Of a DNA stretch of 9,428 bases, positions 1 to 6,040 are shown in pieces. Location: the NCBI GenBank assembly GCA_020344865.1, contig CP070830.1:872643-882070 (forward strand), written 5' to 3'. Position numbers and translations under genes: made by a program. The notes under the pieces were generated by a model. The model ran no database searches. It had not been told where the DNA came from and was given only the letters and a program-made list of their open reading frames with translations. Numbering within the stretch: the stretch's first letter is position 1; each line of letters starts with the position of its first letter. This stretch comes from Planctomycetota bacterium. GTDB lineage: Bacteria; Planctomycetota; Phycisphaerae; Sedimentisphaerales; Anaerobacaceae.

Positions 1-1414
1 CACTGGCCGAAACGCTGCCGGTAGCATAGCAGTTGGTTGCTCCCCCACTTCCCACCAGGCCGCCAACTGCCGAACCCCAACTGGGATTTCCTGATACGTT
101 GCCGGTAGCATAGCAGTTGGTTGCTCCCCCACTTCCCACCAGGCCGCCAATACATATAGAATAACTGCCGGTTGAGGTGACGTTTGCCGATGACCAGCAG
201 TTGGTGATTGTGCTTCCACTTCCACTTCCCACCAGGCCGCCGACGTCGTGATCCCAACCTCCTGCTGAAACGCTCCCGGTCGTATAGCAGTTGGTGACTA
301 TACCACCGTGGTCAGATCCCACCAACCCCCCGACATACCCCTGTCCGGAAACGTCGCCTTCTGAATGGCAGTCACTGATCGTTCCATAATTCTGCCCCAC
401 CAGTCCCCCTACCCTACCACTGTCATCCCCACTTGCCGAAACGTTGCCGGCTGATGAGCAGTTACTCATTGCGCCTAAGTTTCTTCCCACCAGTCTGCCG
501 ACAAACATATTTCCCGAAACGCTGCCGCCCTCCACATAACAGTTGCTGATGCTTGCCTCACCTCCTGTTTGGCCAACCAGCGAACCAACATGATAATGTC
601 CCGTCACAACAGGATTTAAAAGCACTAAATCTTTTATCTCCGCACCTGGACCTTGGAGGGATCTGAAAAGCCCTATCAAATCTGTCCCTGCCCCGCTGTA
701 GGTAAAGTTCGAGATTGTATGACCGTTCCCGTCAAAAACACCGGCGAAAGCATTCACATCATTCCCGATAATGTTGAAACTAGTTCCCGTATACGCAGAA
801 AGGTCGACATCCGCCATCAGTTTAAAGTGTGAACCCCAATAACCTGAACCGGCTCCGATAGCCTGCATATCCGCCGCCGTCCATATCTGGAACGGGTCAT
901 TCGCATCTCCACTGCCAGTCCATGGTATGACAACACCAATTGTATAGTCTTCTACCTCACCATAGGTTGTGTCGCCGCAGGCCGTTAGCGACCCGTCCCC
1001 CATTATCCTAATCCGCATTCGCTTATCGCCCACGGTCGTTGCACCAGGCACAGTCACCGTCCCTGTGAAAAGTGCCGGACCACCCGACATTGCGATTGTC
1101 TCCCCACCATCATCAAAATCCCCGTCCGCGTTCCAGTCAACCCAGATCCCGCACTGGCTGCCTGCGACGCTCAGGCCGTTTATTATGGTCGCGACTTGAC
1201 TTTCGCCCCATTCCATGGTTATCGACATGTTTGTGTAATCTACATAGCCATCACTGCCGGTGCCCGTATTGGCCAGTGTCCCGACAACGACTCCGCTGAC
1301 ATATTGCTCCCCACCACCTGAAGCGCTGCAATACTGCCCCCTCGCCGCCGAGCACAATACGCACACCAAAACCACCGTTACAAATGCCGTTTTCAGCACT
1401 TTTTGCGAATCCAT
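1..1414 (-). CDS. Secreted GEVED-domain protein with GLUG repeats (3' end outside window)
   Basis: Open frame of 471 codons without a stop, running off the left edge. The ATG at 1414 has a GGAGG Shine-Dalgarno (1420-1424) 5 nt upstream. Residues 1-26 form a Sec signal peptide (KVLK, a hydrophobic stretch, then a likely cut after ARG26). Residues about 45-160 match the GEVED domain: WVDWNADGDFDDGGETI near 91, KRMRIRI at 131 and the signature YGEVEDYTI at 151. Residues 164-272 are a linker with beta-helix-like FDGNGHTISNF, the usual lead-in to GLUG repeats. Seven GLUG units follow from about residue 274, each with a core like VGGLVG and then NCYATGSVS. Such proteins are thought to be extracellular adhesins or surface fibres; this role is inferred from domains. 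The missing C-terminus would carry any anchor (PEP-CTERM, dockerin). Its own promoter lies at 1543-1570. Confidence 0.9.
   Translation of the reverse strand, partial: MDSQKVLKTAFVTVVLVCVLCSAARGQYCSASGGGEQYVSGVVVGTLANTGTGSDGYVDYTNMSITMEWGESQVATIINGLSVAGSQCGIWVDWNADGDFDDGGETIAMSGGPALFTGTVTVPGATTVGDKRMRIRIMGDGSLTACGDTTYGEVEDYTIGVVIPWTGSGDANDPFQIWTAADMQAIGAGSGYWGSHFKLMADVDLSAYTGTSFNIIGNDVNAFAGVFDGNGHTISNFTYSGAGTDLIGLFRSLQGPGAEIKDLVLLNPVVTGHYHVGSLVGQTGGEASISNCYVEGGSVSGNMFVGRLVGRNLGAMSNCSSAGNVSASGDDSGRVGGLVGQNYGTISDCHSEGDVSGQGYVGGLVGSDHGGIVTNCYTTGSVSAGGWDHDVGGLVGSGSGSTITNCWSSANVTSTGSYSICIGGLVGSGGATNCYATGNVSGNPSWGSAVGGLVGSGGATNCYATGSVSAS
12..150 (-). repeat. Near-identical 84-bp tandem repeat in the GLUG region
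   Basis: Bases 12-66 and 96-150 are identical over 55 bp apart from one C/T difference (15 versus 99). The offset is 84 bp, which is 28 codons and keeps the frame. Both copies encode GGLVGSGGATNCYATG. The other GLUG units in this gene are recognisable only at protein level, so these two are a recent duplication or have been homogenised. Confidence 0.9.
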
Positions 1415-1693
1415 ATCTACCTCCATTTCTCGCCCGGCCTCCTACCGGCGCAATCTAAATGCGGATTTCCTGCAGGGGAAATGGATGCGACTCGATGATA
1501 CGCCTTTTCTCAATTCCTCCTTAAAACCTACACTAGTATATCAGTATATCCTCCGCACCGAAAATATCAACAAAAAACCCCTCAAAATTCCACCCCAATA
1601 ATTAATTATCACTTAACCGCAACACTTTTCCCTAAACATTATTGATTATTTTCTTACTCCGAGAAATCCGCGTAATCCGTGGTTAAATCTCTT
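1415..1693. other. Intergenic region between the regulator and the GEVED/GLUG gene
   Basis: 279 bp without a convincing gene. It holds the GEVED gene promoter and a leader of about 120 nt. The leader has a hairpin at 1465-1482 (6-bp arms ATTTCC/GGAAAT, 6-nt loop) and a strong Shine-Dalgarno (AAGGAGG on the minus strand, 1516-1522). That Shine-Dalgarno is followed after only 2 nt by a TTG opening a 23-codon basic ORF (1513 down to 1442), too close to call as a gene. A 12-bp palindrome ATAATTAATTAT lies at 1598-1609. Bases 1661-1685 contain the phrase ATCCGCGTAATCCGTGGTTA, which resembles a dispersed intergenic repeat seen in many environmental genomes (from memory). No hairpin plus T-tract terminator was found for the regulator. 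Confidence 0.5.
1543..1570 (-). promoter_or_regulatory. Candidate sigma70-type promoter of the GEVED/GLUG gene
   Basis: On the minus strand, TTGATA (1565-1570) and TATACT (1543-1548) each match consensus at 5 of 6 positions and are 16 bp apart. This predicts a start near 1536 and a 5' leader of about 122 nt. A second TATACT follows 8 bp downstream (1535-1540) but has poor spacing to the -35. Confidence 0.5.
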
Positions 1694-2971
1694 CTACAGC
1701 GGTGCCGATATCTTCTCCCTCCTCTTGTTTCTAATCCGGAACTGCCGCGGCGTCATCCCCACCAGTTCCTTAAACGTCCGCGTAAAATAACTCTGATTAT
1801 TATACCCCACCTGAAAGCATATCTCCGTGCAGTTCTGCTCAGTCGCTAACAGTAACTGCTTCGCCCGCTCTATCCGCACGCTCGTCAGATAATCAATCAA
1901 GGTTATCCCCATCTGCTCCTTGAATATATGCGCCAGCCGCGAACCGCTCAGGTAAGACGCCCTCGCAATCTCCGCGAGCGTTATCGGCTTGTCATAATTC
2001 GCGTCGATATAATTTATCGCCGGCCGAATCTGCGTAACCTTCCTCGCGTCCTGATGGGAATATACCATCTCGATAAATTCATCCAGCGCCGTGCTTATCC
2101 ACGCGCACAAATCCTCCTGGTTGTCTATCCCCGTCACCTTGTTAACATACGTCAGGTTCTTTTCAAGTATAACATTAATGTCCACCCCGCCCTCCACCGC
2201 CGCCCTGCTCAATATACTCAACAGCTCCAGCAGCCTCGCCTTCAGCACCCCGAGCTCACCCGGATTATGAAACAGTATCGTCCCCAATATCGAATTCAAT
2301 ATCTCCTTCGCCCCCGTCCTGTCCCCTATCTTCACCTTCCCTAACAGCTCCCGCTCGCTCTCTAATGGATACTGCCACTCCGCCCCCAACTTCTTGCTCT
2401 CCTGTATGAACTCCCCAATCTGAGACTGCTGCTCCGCCCGCTGCCGCCGCCACCGTATCACGCGAGGGTCAAGCCCCCCGACCTCATACAGTAAATCGAA
2501 CAGAAACTCCGCCGCATTGTGCACCGTCCTGCCTGGAATAACCGCTAACTTCCCTACCGTCGCCGCTAATTTCTTCCTCTCTATCTTAATCCCTTTCAAT
2601 CGCTTCTCGATATCCTCAATCAGCATCTCCGTCGCCGGCTCCCAGAGGCACTTCCCGAAGAACATCCCCCCTAAAGCCCTGTCCCTGTCCATCACCGGCA
2701 CGCAAACCAATACTATCCCAGCATGGCATATCGTTATATAAGACTGCCCCGTCTCTATCGAAATGGAAAGACTCCGCTCCCGCTCTCTATTACACCTCCT
2801 CAGCCCCGTCGGGCTGCTCCGAACCACATCGCAGAACTCCGGATAGCAGTCCCCGCTGCACAACTCCTTTATCACCCCCCCCTCGATATCCGTTGTCTCT
2901 AATCCTAACTGAAAATGCTTGCGGAAAGCCCCTTCTATCCGCTCGAAATTCTCTCTACCCAACGATTTCAT
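1694..2971 (-). CDS. AraC-family transcriptional regulator with PocR-type sensory domain
   Basis: About 425 residues from the ATG at 2971. Residues 5-115 resemble the PocR ligand-sensing domain: FERIEGAF opening, then CSGDCYPEFC, RRC, ICHAG and GGMFFGKC, with clustered cysteines (38, 42, 47, 60, 82, 90, 108) typical of the family. A helical middle part (about 200-260, WQYPLESERELLGKVKIGD onward) is common in PocR-AraC proteins. The last 105 residues are a two-helix-turn-helix AraC DNA-binding domain: ITLAEIARASYLSGSRLAHIF, then VGYNNQSYFTRTFKELVGMTP. The frame stays open up to a TTG at 3067, but that codon lies upstream of the predicted transcription start (about 3043) and inside an operator-like repeat, so the ATG at 2971 is preferred even though its Shine-Dalgarno (GGGA) is weak. 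The gene diverges from the M28 peptidase gene, a likely target together with itself. The ligand is unknown. Confidence 0.88.
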   Translation of the reverse strand: MKSLGRENFERIEGAFRKHFQLGLETTDIEGGVIKELCSGDCYPEFCDVVRSSPTGLRRCNRERERSLSISIETGQSYITICHAGIVLVCVPVMDRDRALGGMFFGKCLWEPATEMLIEDIEKRLKGIKIERKKLAATVGKLAVIPGRTVHNAAEFLFDLLYEVGGLDPRVIRWRRQRAEQQSQIGEFIQESKKLGAEWQYPLESERELLGKVKIGDRTGAKEILNSILGTILFHNPGELGVLKARLLELLSILSRAAVEGGVDINVILEKNLTYVNKVTGIDNQEDLCAWISTALDEFIEMVYSHQDARKVTQIRPAINYIDANYDKPITLAEIARASYLSGSRLAHIFKEQMGITLIDYLTSVRIERAKQLLLATEQNCTEICFQVGYNNQSYFTRTFKELVGMTPRQFRIRNKRREKISAPL

Positions 2972-3023
2972 CAGTCCCGATTTATCCCACAAATCGCACT
3001 CGCAATACGCACCACCCACGACG

Positions 3024-3074
3024 CTATACGAAAATAGCAAGATAATGCTACTATACCAGTTTAGCAAGATAATG
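3024..3074. repeat. 27-bp-spaced direct repeat, candidate AraC-type operator
   Basis: Two 24-bp copies (3024-3047 and 3051-3074). Each has CTATAC, five variable bases, then TAGCAAGATAATG; 19 of 24 positions are identical and all differences fall in the five-base spacer. Two conserved blocks about one helical turn apart, repeated head to tail, is how AraC-family proteins with two helix-turn-helices bind. The distal copy overlaps the -35, spacer and -10 of the regulator promoter and the proximal copy spans its predicted start, suggesting autoregulation. The + strand promoter -35 begins 23 bp beyond the repeat. Confidence 0.65.
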
Positions 3075-3078
3075 ACAA
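3050..3078 (-). promoter_or_regulatory. Promoter of the AraC-type regulator gene
   Basis: On the minus strand, TTGTCA (3073-3078) and TATAGT (3050-3055) are 17 bp apart, each 5/6 to consensus. The predicted start is about 3043, giving a leader of about 72 nt to the ATG at 2971. It is embedded in the direct repeat. Confidence 0.6.
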
Positions 3079-3096
3079 AACAAATCCCTCAACCCC

Positions 3097-3124
3097 TTGA
3101 CTAAAACCCCCTTTCCGCGATAAT
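3097..3124 (+). promoter_or_regulatory. Promoter of the M28 peptidase gene
   Basis: TTGACT (3097-3102, 5/6) and GATAAT (3119-3124, 5/6) with 16 bp between. Counting 7 nt on from the -10 places the start at 3131, the G of the GTG start codon, so the transcript would be leaderless or nearly so. Confidence 0.55.
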
Positions 3125-3130
3125 GCGCCC

Positions 3131-4195
3131 GTGTCTGACGAGGAACCAGTATCGAAGCCGAAACCAAAATTCGCCCTGAAAATAATCACCCGCGGCGCCT
3201 GCATCCGCCTCGCCATCGCCGCTTTCGCTTTTATAATACTACTACTTTTGGCATACTTTACCATGGTTAAAATGCCCGGCCAATCCTACTCAGGACCGCT
3301 CCCCCCACTCTCCGATGAGCAGCTCGAACTCCGCGCCGAGCTCCGCCGCCACATCCACGCCCTCGCCGCCGACATCGCCGACAAAAACATCCTCAACCAC
3401 CACAACCTCGCAGCCGCCGCAGCCTACATCGAATCCGCCCTCGCCGACGCTGGCTTCCAGGCCCGCCGGCAGGATTATTCCGCCGAGGGCAAGACCTGCT
3501 CGAACATCGAAGCCCAAATCACAGGAGAGCTTTTCCCCGACCAAATCGTCGTCATCGGCGCCCACTACGACTCCGTCTTCGGCTCACCCGGGGCAAACGA
3601 CAACTGCTCCGCCGTCGCCGCCAACCTCGCCCTCGCCCGCCGCCTGAAAAATACCAAACCCGCACGCACCCTCCGCTTCGTCTTCTTCGCAAACGAGGAA
3701 ATGCCCTTCTTCCAGACCGAACAAATGGGCTCCCGCGTCTACGCGAAGTCCTGCCGCGAAAAAAACGAAAACATCTTCGCCATGCTCAGCCTCGAAACAA
3801 TCGGCTACTACACCGACGCCCCCAACACCCAGAAATACCCCTTCCCCTTCAGCATCTTCTACCCCTCAACCGGCAACTTTCTCGGCTTCGTCTCCAACAC
3901 ACGCTCGAAGGACCTCCTGCACTCCGCCATCTCCTCATTCAGAAAGCATTGCAAATTCCCCTCGCAGGGCGGAGCCATCCCCGAATTCGTCCCCGGCATT
4001 GACTGGTCCGACCAAGAATCCTTCTGGCACTACAACTACCCCGCCATAATGCTCACAGACACCGCCCCCTACCGCTACCCCTACTACCACTCACCAGATG
4101 ATACTATTGATAAGATATGTTTCGACCACCTCGCTCGCGTAGTATCAGGTCTAACGCATGTAATCGGTGACCTCGTTACACCCCCGGACCTGTAA
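3131..4195 (+). CDS. Membrane-anchored M28-family zinc metallopeptidase
   Basis: 354 residues from a GTG. A stop lies in frame at 3098-3100 and no other start precedes residue 45, while residues 1-24 (basic, cytoplasmic) and a hydrophobic segment at about 25-45 form a natural signal anchor, so GTG is supported despite having no Shine-Dalgarno. The M28 two-zinc set is complete: AHYDS (H145, D147), GANDN (D157, bridging), ANEE (E189 base, E190), LETIG (E222) and YHSPDDT (H320). SDQESFWHYNYPAIMLTDTA (294-311) matches the conserved late segment of the family. M28 enzymes are aminopeptidases or carboxypeptidases (also related glutaminyl cyclases); here the domain should face the periplasm and trim peptides. 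The substrate cannot be told. Codon use is strongly C-ending. The gene diverges from the AraC-type regulator. Confidence 0.92.
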   Translation: MSDEEPVSKPKPKFALKIITRGACIRLAIAAFAFIILLLLAYFTMVKMPGQSYSGPLPPLSDEQLELRAELRRHIHALAADIADKNILNHHNLAAAAAYIESALADAGFQARRQDYSAEGKTCSNIEAQITGELFPDQIVVIGAHYDSVFGSPGANDNCSAVAANLALARRLKNTKPARTLRFVFFANEEMPFFQTEQMGSRVYAKSCREKNENIFAMLSLETIGYYTDAPNTQKYPFPFSIFYPSTGNFLGFVSNTRSKDLLHSAISSFRKHCKFPSQGGAIPEFVPGIDWSDQESFWHYNYPAIMLTDTAPYRYPYYHSPDDTIDKICFDHLARVVSGLTHVIGDLVTPPDL

Positions 4196-4226
4196 TACTC
4201 CTCAATCCTCAGTCCAAATTACAGAA

Positions 4227-4799
4227 TTATCTCCGCCTCTTCCTGAGTACCAACCCACCAAGCCCGAGTATTAATACCGTCGCCGGCTCCGGAACGACCG
4301 TCACCACAAGATTGTCCATCTCGATTTCCCCGAAGTGGCCCCTGCTGAACAACAACGTGCTTACCGGCGAATCAAAGTAAATCGTCCCGGAGTTGCCCGA
4401 ATCCCAGCAACGCCAGCCATTACTGAATACCTCCTCGCCGTCCGCATAAACATATAAAGAGCTGAAAACCAGCCCGAAGTCGAACGACGCTGACGTTATA
4501 GGTGTCTCCTCAAAAGACATGGAAAATCCCGAAGAGCTGCACCACCCCCAAGAGCGAACATAGTTGTCGCCGCCCAGCGGCCCGCTTATACCATCAGGCC
4601 ACAGCGCATCGCTCACCGACCCCCCGACAACCGTTATATCCGACCCGCACACGCCCTCCATATAACTCTCAATCTCTGCCGCGCCCCCGTAGCACGGTGC
4701 ATCTTCGAAGTCGAATACAATCACGCCGACCGCCTCCTCCGCAAAAATCGCCCCCAAAACCAACATTGCTACCAAACTAATTCGTCTGACTGCTCCCAT
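4227..4799 (-). CDS. PEP-CTERM sorting-domain surface protein
   Basis: 190 residues from the ATG at 4799, which has AGGAGG (4807-4812) 7 nt upstream. The frame remains open up to 5027 but that extension overlaps the promoter and leader, so it is not used. Residues 1-25 are a signal peptide (RR, then ISLVAMLVLGAIFA). The mature part (VIVFDFEDAPCYGG onward) is rich in beta strand, Gly and Ser, with four Cys (36, 51, 87, 131) that could form two disulfides. The C-terminus is a textbook PEP-CTERM signal: VVPEPATV (PEP at 170-172), a short membrane helix, then RKRRR ending the protein. In known systems an exosortase cuts at PEP and releases or anchors the protein with exopolysaccharide; no exosortase is in this window. 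Function beyond surface sorting is not recognisable. It is convergent with the M28 gene, 31 bp apart. Confidence 0.88.
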   Translation of the reverse strand: MGAVRRISLVAMLVLGAIFAEEAVGVIVFDFEDAPCYGGAAEIESYMEGVCGSDITVVGGSVSDALWPDGISGPLGGDNYVRSWGWCSSSGFSMSFEETPITSASFDFGLVFSSLYVYADGEEVFSNGWRCWDSGNSGTIYFDSPVSTLLFSRGHFGEIEMDNLVVTVVPEPATVLILGLGGLVLRKRRR

Positions 4800-4992
4800 T
4801 GCTCGTCCTCCTACAAACGGGATAACTCTACTTTTACTATCTTCTCTTAACTTTCTTGCATCAGGCGCCCAAAAACGCCTCTTTCGGTGAGTTATCCCCG
4901 CCCCACATCGCAAAACGCAATCGAAGCGAATCTTAATTTGTTGAAAATGCAAAAATACTTCTGGGGATGAGTCTGGCCTGCCCCCAAACTCA
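4800..4992 (-). promoter_or_regulatory. Long structured 5' leader of the PEP-CTERM gene
   Basis: The predicted transcript start (4992) is about 193 nt before the ATG. In the RNA, 10-base arms GGGATAACTC (4889-4898) and GAGTTATCCC (4819-4828) pair perfectly across 60 nt, and the 3' arm ends 6 nt before the AGGAGG. Inside is a second hairpin with arms AGGCG and CGCCT, and a CTC/GAG closure around ACCGAAA that would compete with the long stem. Upstream, TGAGT and ACTCA bracket another GC-rich hairpin near 4968-4992. This layout, a closed domain next to a ribosome binding site, suits a riboswitch or other cis-acting RNA. It fits no class I know. Confidence 0.45.
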
Positions 4993-4998
4993 CGCGGT

Positions 4999-5027
4999 AT
5001 TATACCCGCAAACACTAACTTTGTCAA
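4999..5027 (-). promoter_or_regulatory. Consensus sigma70-type promoter of the PEP-CTERM gene
   Basis: On the minus strand, TTGACA (5022-5027) and TATAAT (4999-5004) both match consensus exactly and are 17 bp apart. Immediately upstream, 5031-5049 reads as an A/T-rich run on that strand (seven A, then GTTTAAAATAG), like an UP element. It is the strongest-looking promoter in the window. Confidence 0.85.
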
Positions 5028-5193
5028 GCCCTATTTTAAACTTTTTTTCGCCCCCCCCTACAGCCCCGTAACTCTGCCATCGCAGCATAAAGCCGAATAA
5101 TCAGCCCCCAAAAGCGATTTTCGCCCCAATTACACCCTTGCCCACCCTGCAGCCCCCGGCCTCTGCCAAACCAAACTTTTTCCGGAAAATCTC
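5028..5193. other. Gene-free C-rich spacer between divergent promoters
   Basis: No gene, tRNA or terminator seen. The stretch is C-rich with a run of eight C (5051-5058) beside a run of seven T (5042-5048), the latter being the UP-like part of the minus-strand promoter. The remainder (about 5060-5190) shows no repeats that I can support. Confidence 0.5.
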
Positions 5194-5222
5194 TTGCACT
5201 CTCGCTATCCGCCTGCTAAACT
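5194..5222 (+). promoter_or_regulatory. Weak candidate promoter for the Cys-pair protein gene
   Basis: TTGCAC (5194-5199, 3/6) and TAAACT (5217-5222, 4/6) at 17 bp spacing, predicting a start near 5229, a few bases before the GGAGG of the possible leader ORF. The spacing is ideal but the boxes are weak. Confidence 0.35.
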
Positions 5223-5233
5223 ATTTCTTATAT

Positions 5234-5294
5234 GGAGGCTAAGCAATGTTAATTATTGGCGACATGGCCTGAAAACCATTGCCAACAGACCTCC
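5234..5294 (+). promoter_or_regulatory. Nested leader hairpin around a minigene
   Basis: Three nested pairings: GGAGG (5234-5238) with CCTCC (5290-5294), TTGGC (5256-5260) with GCCAA (5281-5285), and ATGG (5264-5267) with CCAT (5276-5279). The outer pair would mask the Shine-Dalgarno of the 8-codon ORF, and the ORF's TGA lies in the 8-nt terminal loop. The real gene starts 37 nt further on. Fits a translation-coupled leader or small regulatory RNA; by-eye pairing only. Confidence 0.4.
5246..5272 (+). CDS. Possible 8-codon leader peptide
   Basis: ATG at 5246 reads MLIIGDMA then TGA. It has a full GGAGG 7 nt upstream, a better ribosome site than that of the following gene (GAGGT). Too short to judge by coding statistics; support is the Shine-Dalgarno spacing and its position within the leader hairpin. 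It may equally be chance. Confidence 0.3.
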   Translation: MLIIGDMA

Positions 5295-5331
5295 CACCGG
5301 ATTGTTAAACAGTTATATTTGAGGTTACCAA

Positions 5332-5811
5332 ATGGCAAATAAGAAAAAAATCCTGATGGTCCTGATTATCATCATCTGTTTCGCCCTCGCCGCCGCAATA
5401 ACATACAAAAAGGACGTAGACTACAAAAAGGAAATGGCCAAACCCTCCGGCATCGAGACTATCGACCCAAACGACTTGATTTGGGTCAAGTGCACAAATA
5501 CCGAATGCAGCGCCGAGTACCAGACCGGCAAGCGGGCATACTTTGAGTATCTGCAGGAGCACCCTCCCTCGCCGGAACAGTTCGCCGCTTTGATGCGAGA
5601 CCCCAACAAAAACCCCACCCCGGGACTCGTCTGTAATGAATGCGAACAGGAAACAGTCTATCGCGCCGAAAAATGCGAAAACTGCGGCCTCGTCTTCGTC
5701 AGAGGCGCCGTCCGCCACGATTTCGCTGACAGATGCACTGACTGCAGCTACAGCAAAACTGAAGACCTCAGAAAAAAGGCGAGACAGGCAAAAGAACAAT
5801 CCGAACAATAA
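5332..5811 (+). CDS. Small membrane-anchored protein with four Cys pairs (zinc-ribbon-like)
   Basis: 159 residues; the ATG has GAGGT 6 nt upstream. Residues 4-6 (KKK) plus a hydrophobic helix at about 7-23 form a signal anchor, leaving the rest outside the cytoplasm. Eight cysteines are paired: C54/C59 (CX4C), C101/C104, C115/C118 and C135/C138. The pairs suggest two four-Cys zinc sites, the first split by a 41-residue insert (YFEYLQEHPPSPEQFAALM). The end is charged (EDLRKKARQAKEQSEQ) and may be helical. Proteins of this shape are common in planctomycetes, but I cannot name a function; redox or metal binding at the membrane is a guess. A 167-residue frame lies antisense to it and is a shadow. 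No strong terminator follows. Confidence 0.8.
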   Translation: MANKKKILMVLIIIICFALAAAITYKKDVDYKKEMAKPSGIETIDPNDLIWVKCTNTECSAEYQTGKRAYFEYLQEHPPSPEQFAALMRDPNKNPTPGLVCNECEQETVYRAEKCENCGLVFVRGAVRHDFADRCTDCSYSKTEDLRKKARQAKEQSEQ

Positions 5812-5888
5812 TCCACGCCCTGCCTTTACCCCGTTCGCCCGCGCTGAGCCCCCGCCGCCCTCTGTCTCGTCTCGACTCAGATTTTAAC

Positions 5889-5917
5889 TTGACATTCTTC
5901 AACGCCTCGGCGATAAC
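5889..5917 (+). promoter_or_regulatory. Candidate upstream promoter of the patatin-like gene
   Basis: TTGACA (5889-5894, perfect) and GATAAC (5912-5917, 4/6) with 17 bp between, giving a leader of about 115 nt. A hairpin follows at 5916-5940 (arms ACC-TTGCG and CGCAAGGT with one bulged G, 8-nt loop); it has no T-tract, so it is not a terminator. Confidence 0.45.
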
Positions 5918-5964
5918 CGTTGCGCCAGAGACCGCAAGGTGCATCTATGCCTCTAATCGACCTG

Positions 5965-5991
5965 TTGACAACAGACCACGGCTAATATAAA
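5965..5991 (+). promoter_or_regulatory. Candidate proximal promoter of the patatin-like gene
   Basis: TTGACA (5965-5970, perfect) and TATAAA (5986-5991, 5/6), but only 15 bp apart, shorter than optimal. If used, transcription starts near 5998 with an A-rich leader of about 43 nt. Confidence 0.4.
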
Positions 5992-6040
5992 AGTCTACAG
6001 AAAACCGATAATAACAATAAAAACAATCGCAACTATACCT

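Noticed and set aside
12..150. CRISPR-like repeat-spacer pattern
   Set aside because: Only two copies, in frame within a coding sequence, and explained by the GLUG protein repeat.
1928..2344. 138-codon + frame within the AraC-type gene
   Set aside because: Arg/Pro/Gln-rich product with no domain, lying wholly inside a clear AraC-family gene on the other strand.
3290..3647. Frames on both strands inside the M28 gene (91 and 110 codons)
   Set aside because: Low-complexity Ser/Thr/Pro or Gly/Val products created by C-rich codons in a gene with a complete M28 active site.
4815..4900. Known c-di-GMP (GEMM) or other named riboswitch
   Set aside because: The CCGAAAG element recalls GEMM, but the conserved core bases around it are missing. 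Left as an unnamed leader.
4800..5027. 76-residue N-terminal extension of the PEP-CTERM protein
   Set aside because: It would be translated from the promoter and leader; the ATG at 4799 has an ideal AGGAGG and begins a proper signal peptide.
5305..5808. 167-codon minus-strand frame opposite the Cys-pair protein
   Set aside because: Antisense shadow: the + frame has a signal anchor, paired CxxC motifs and a Shine-Dalgarno, while the reverse product has no recognisable domain.
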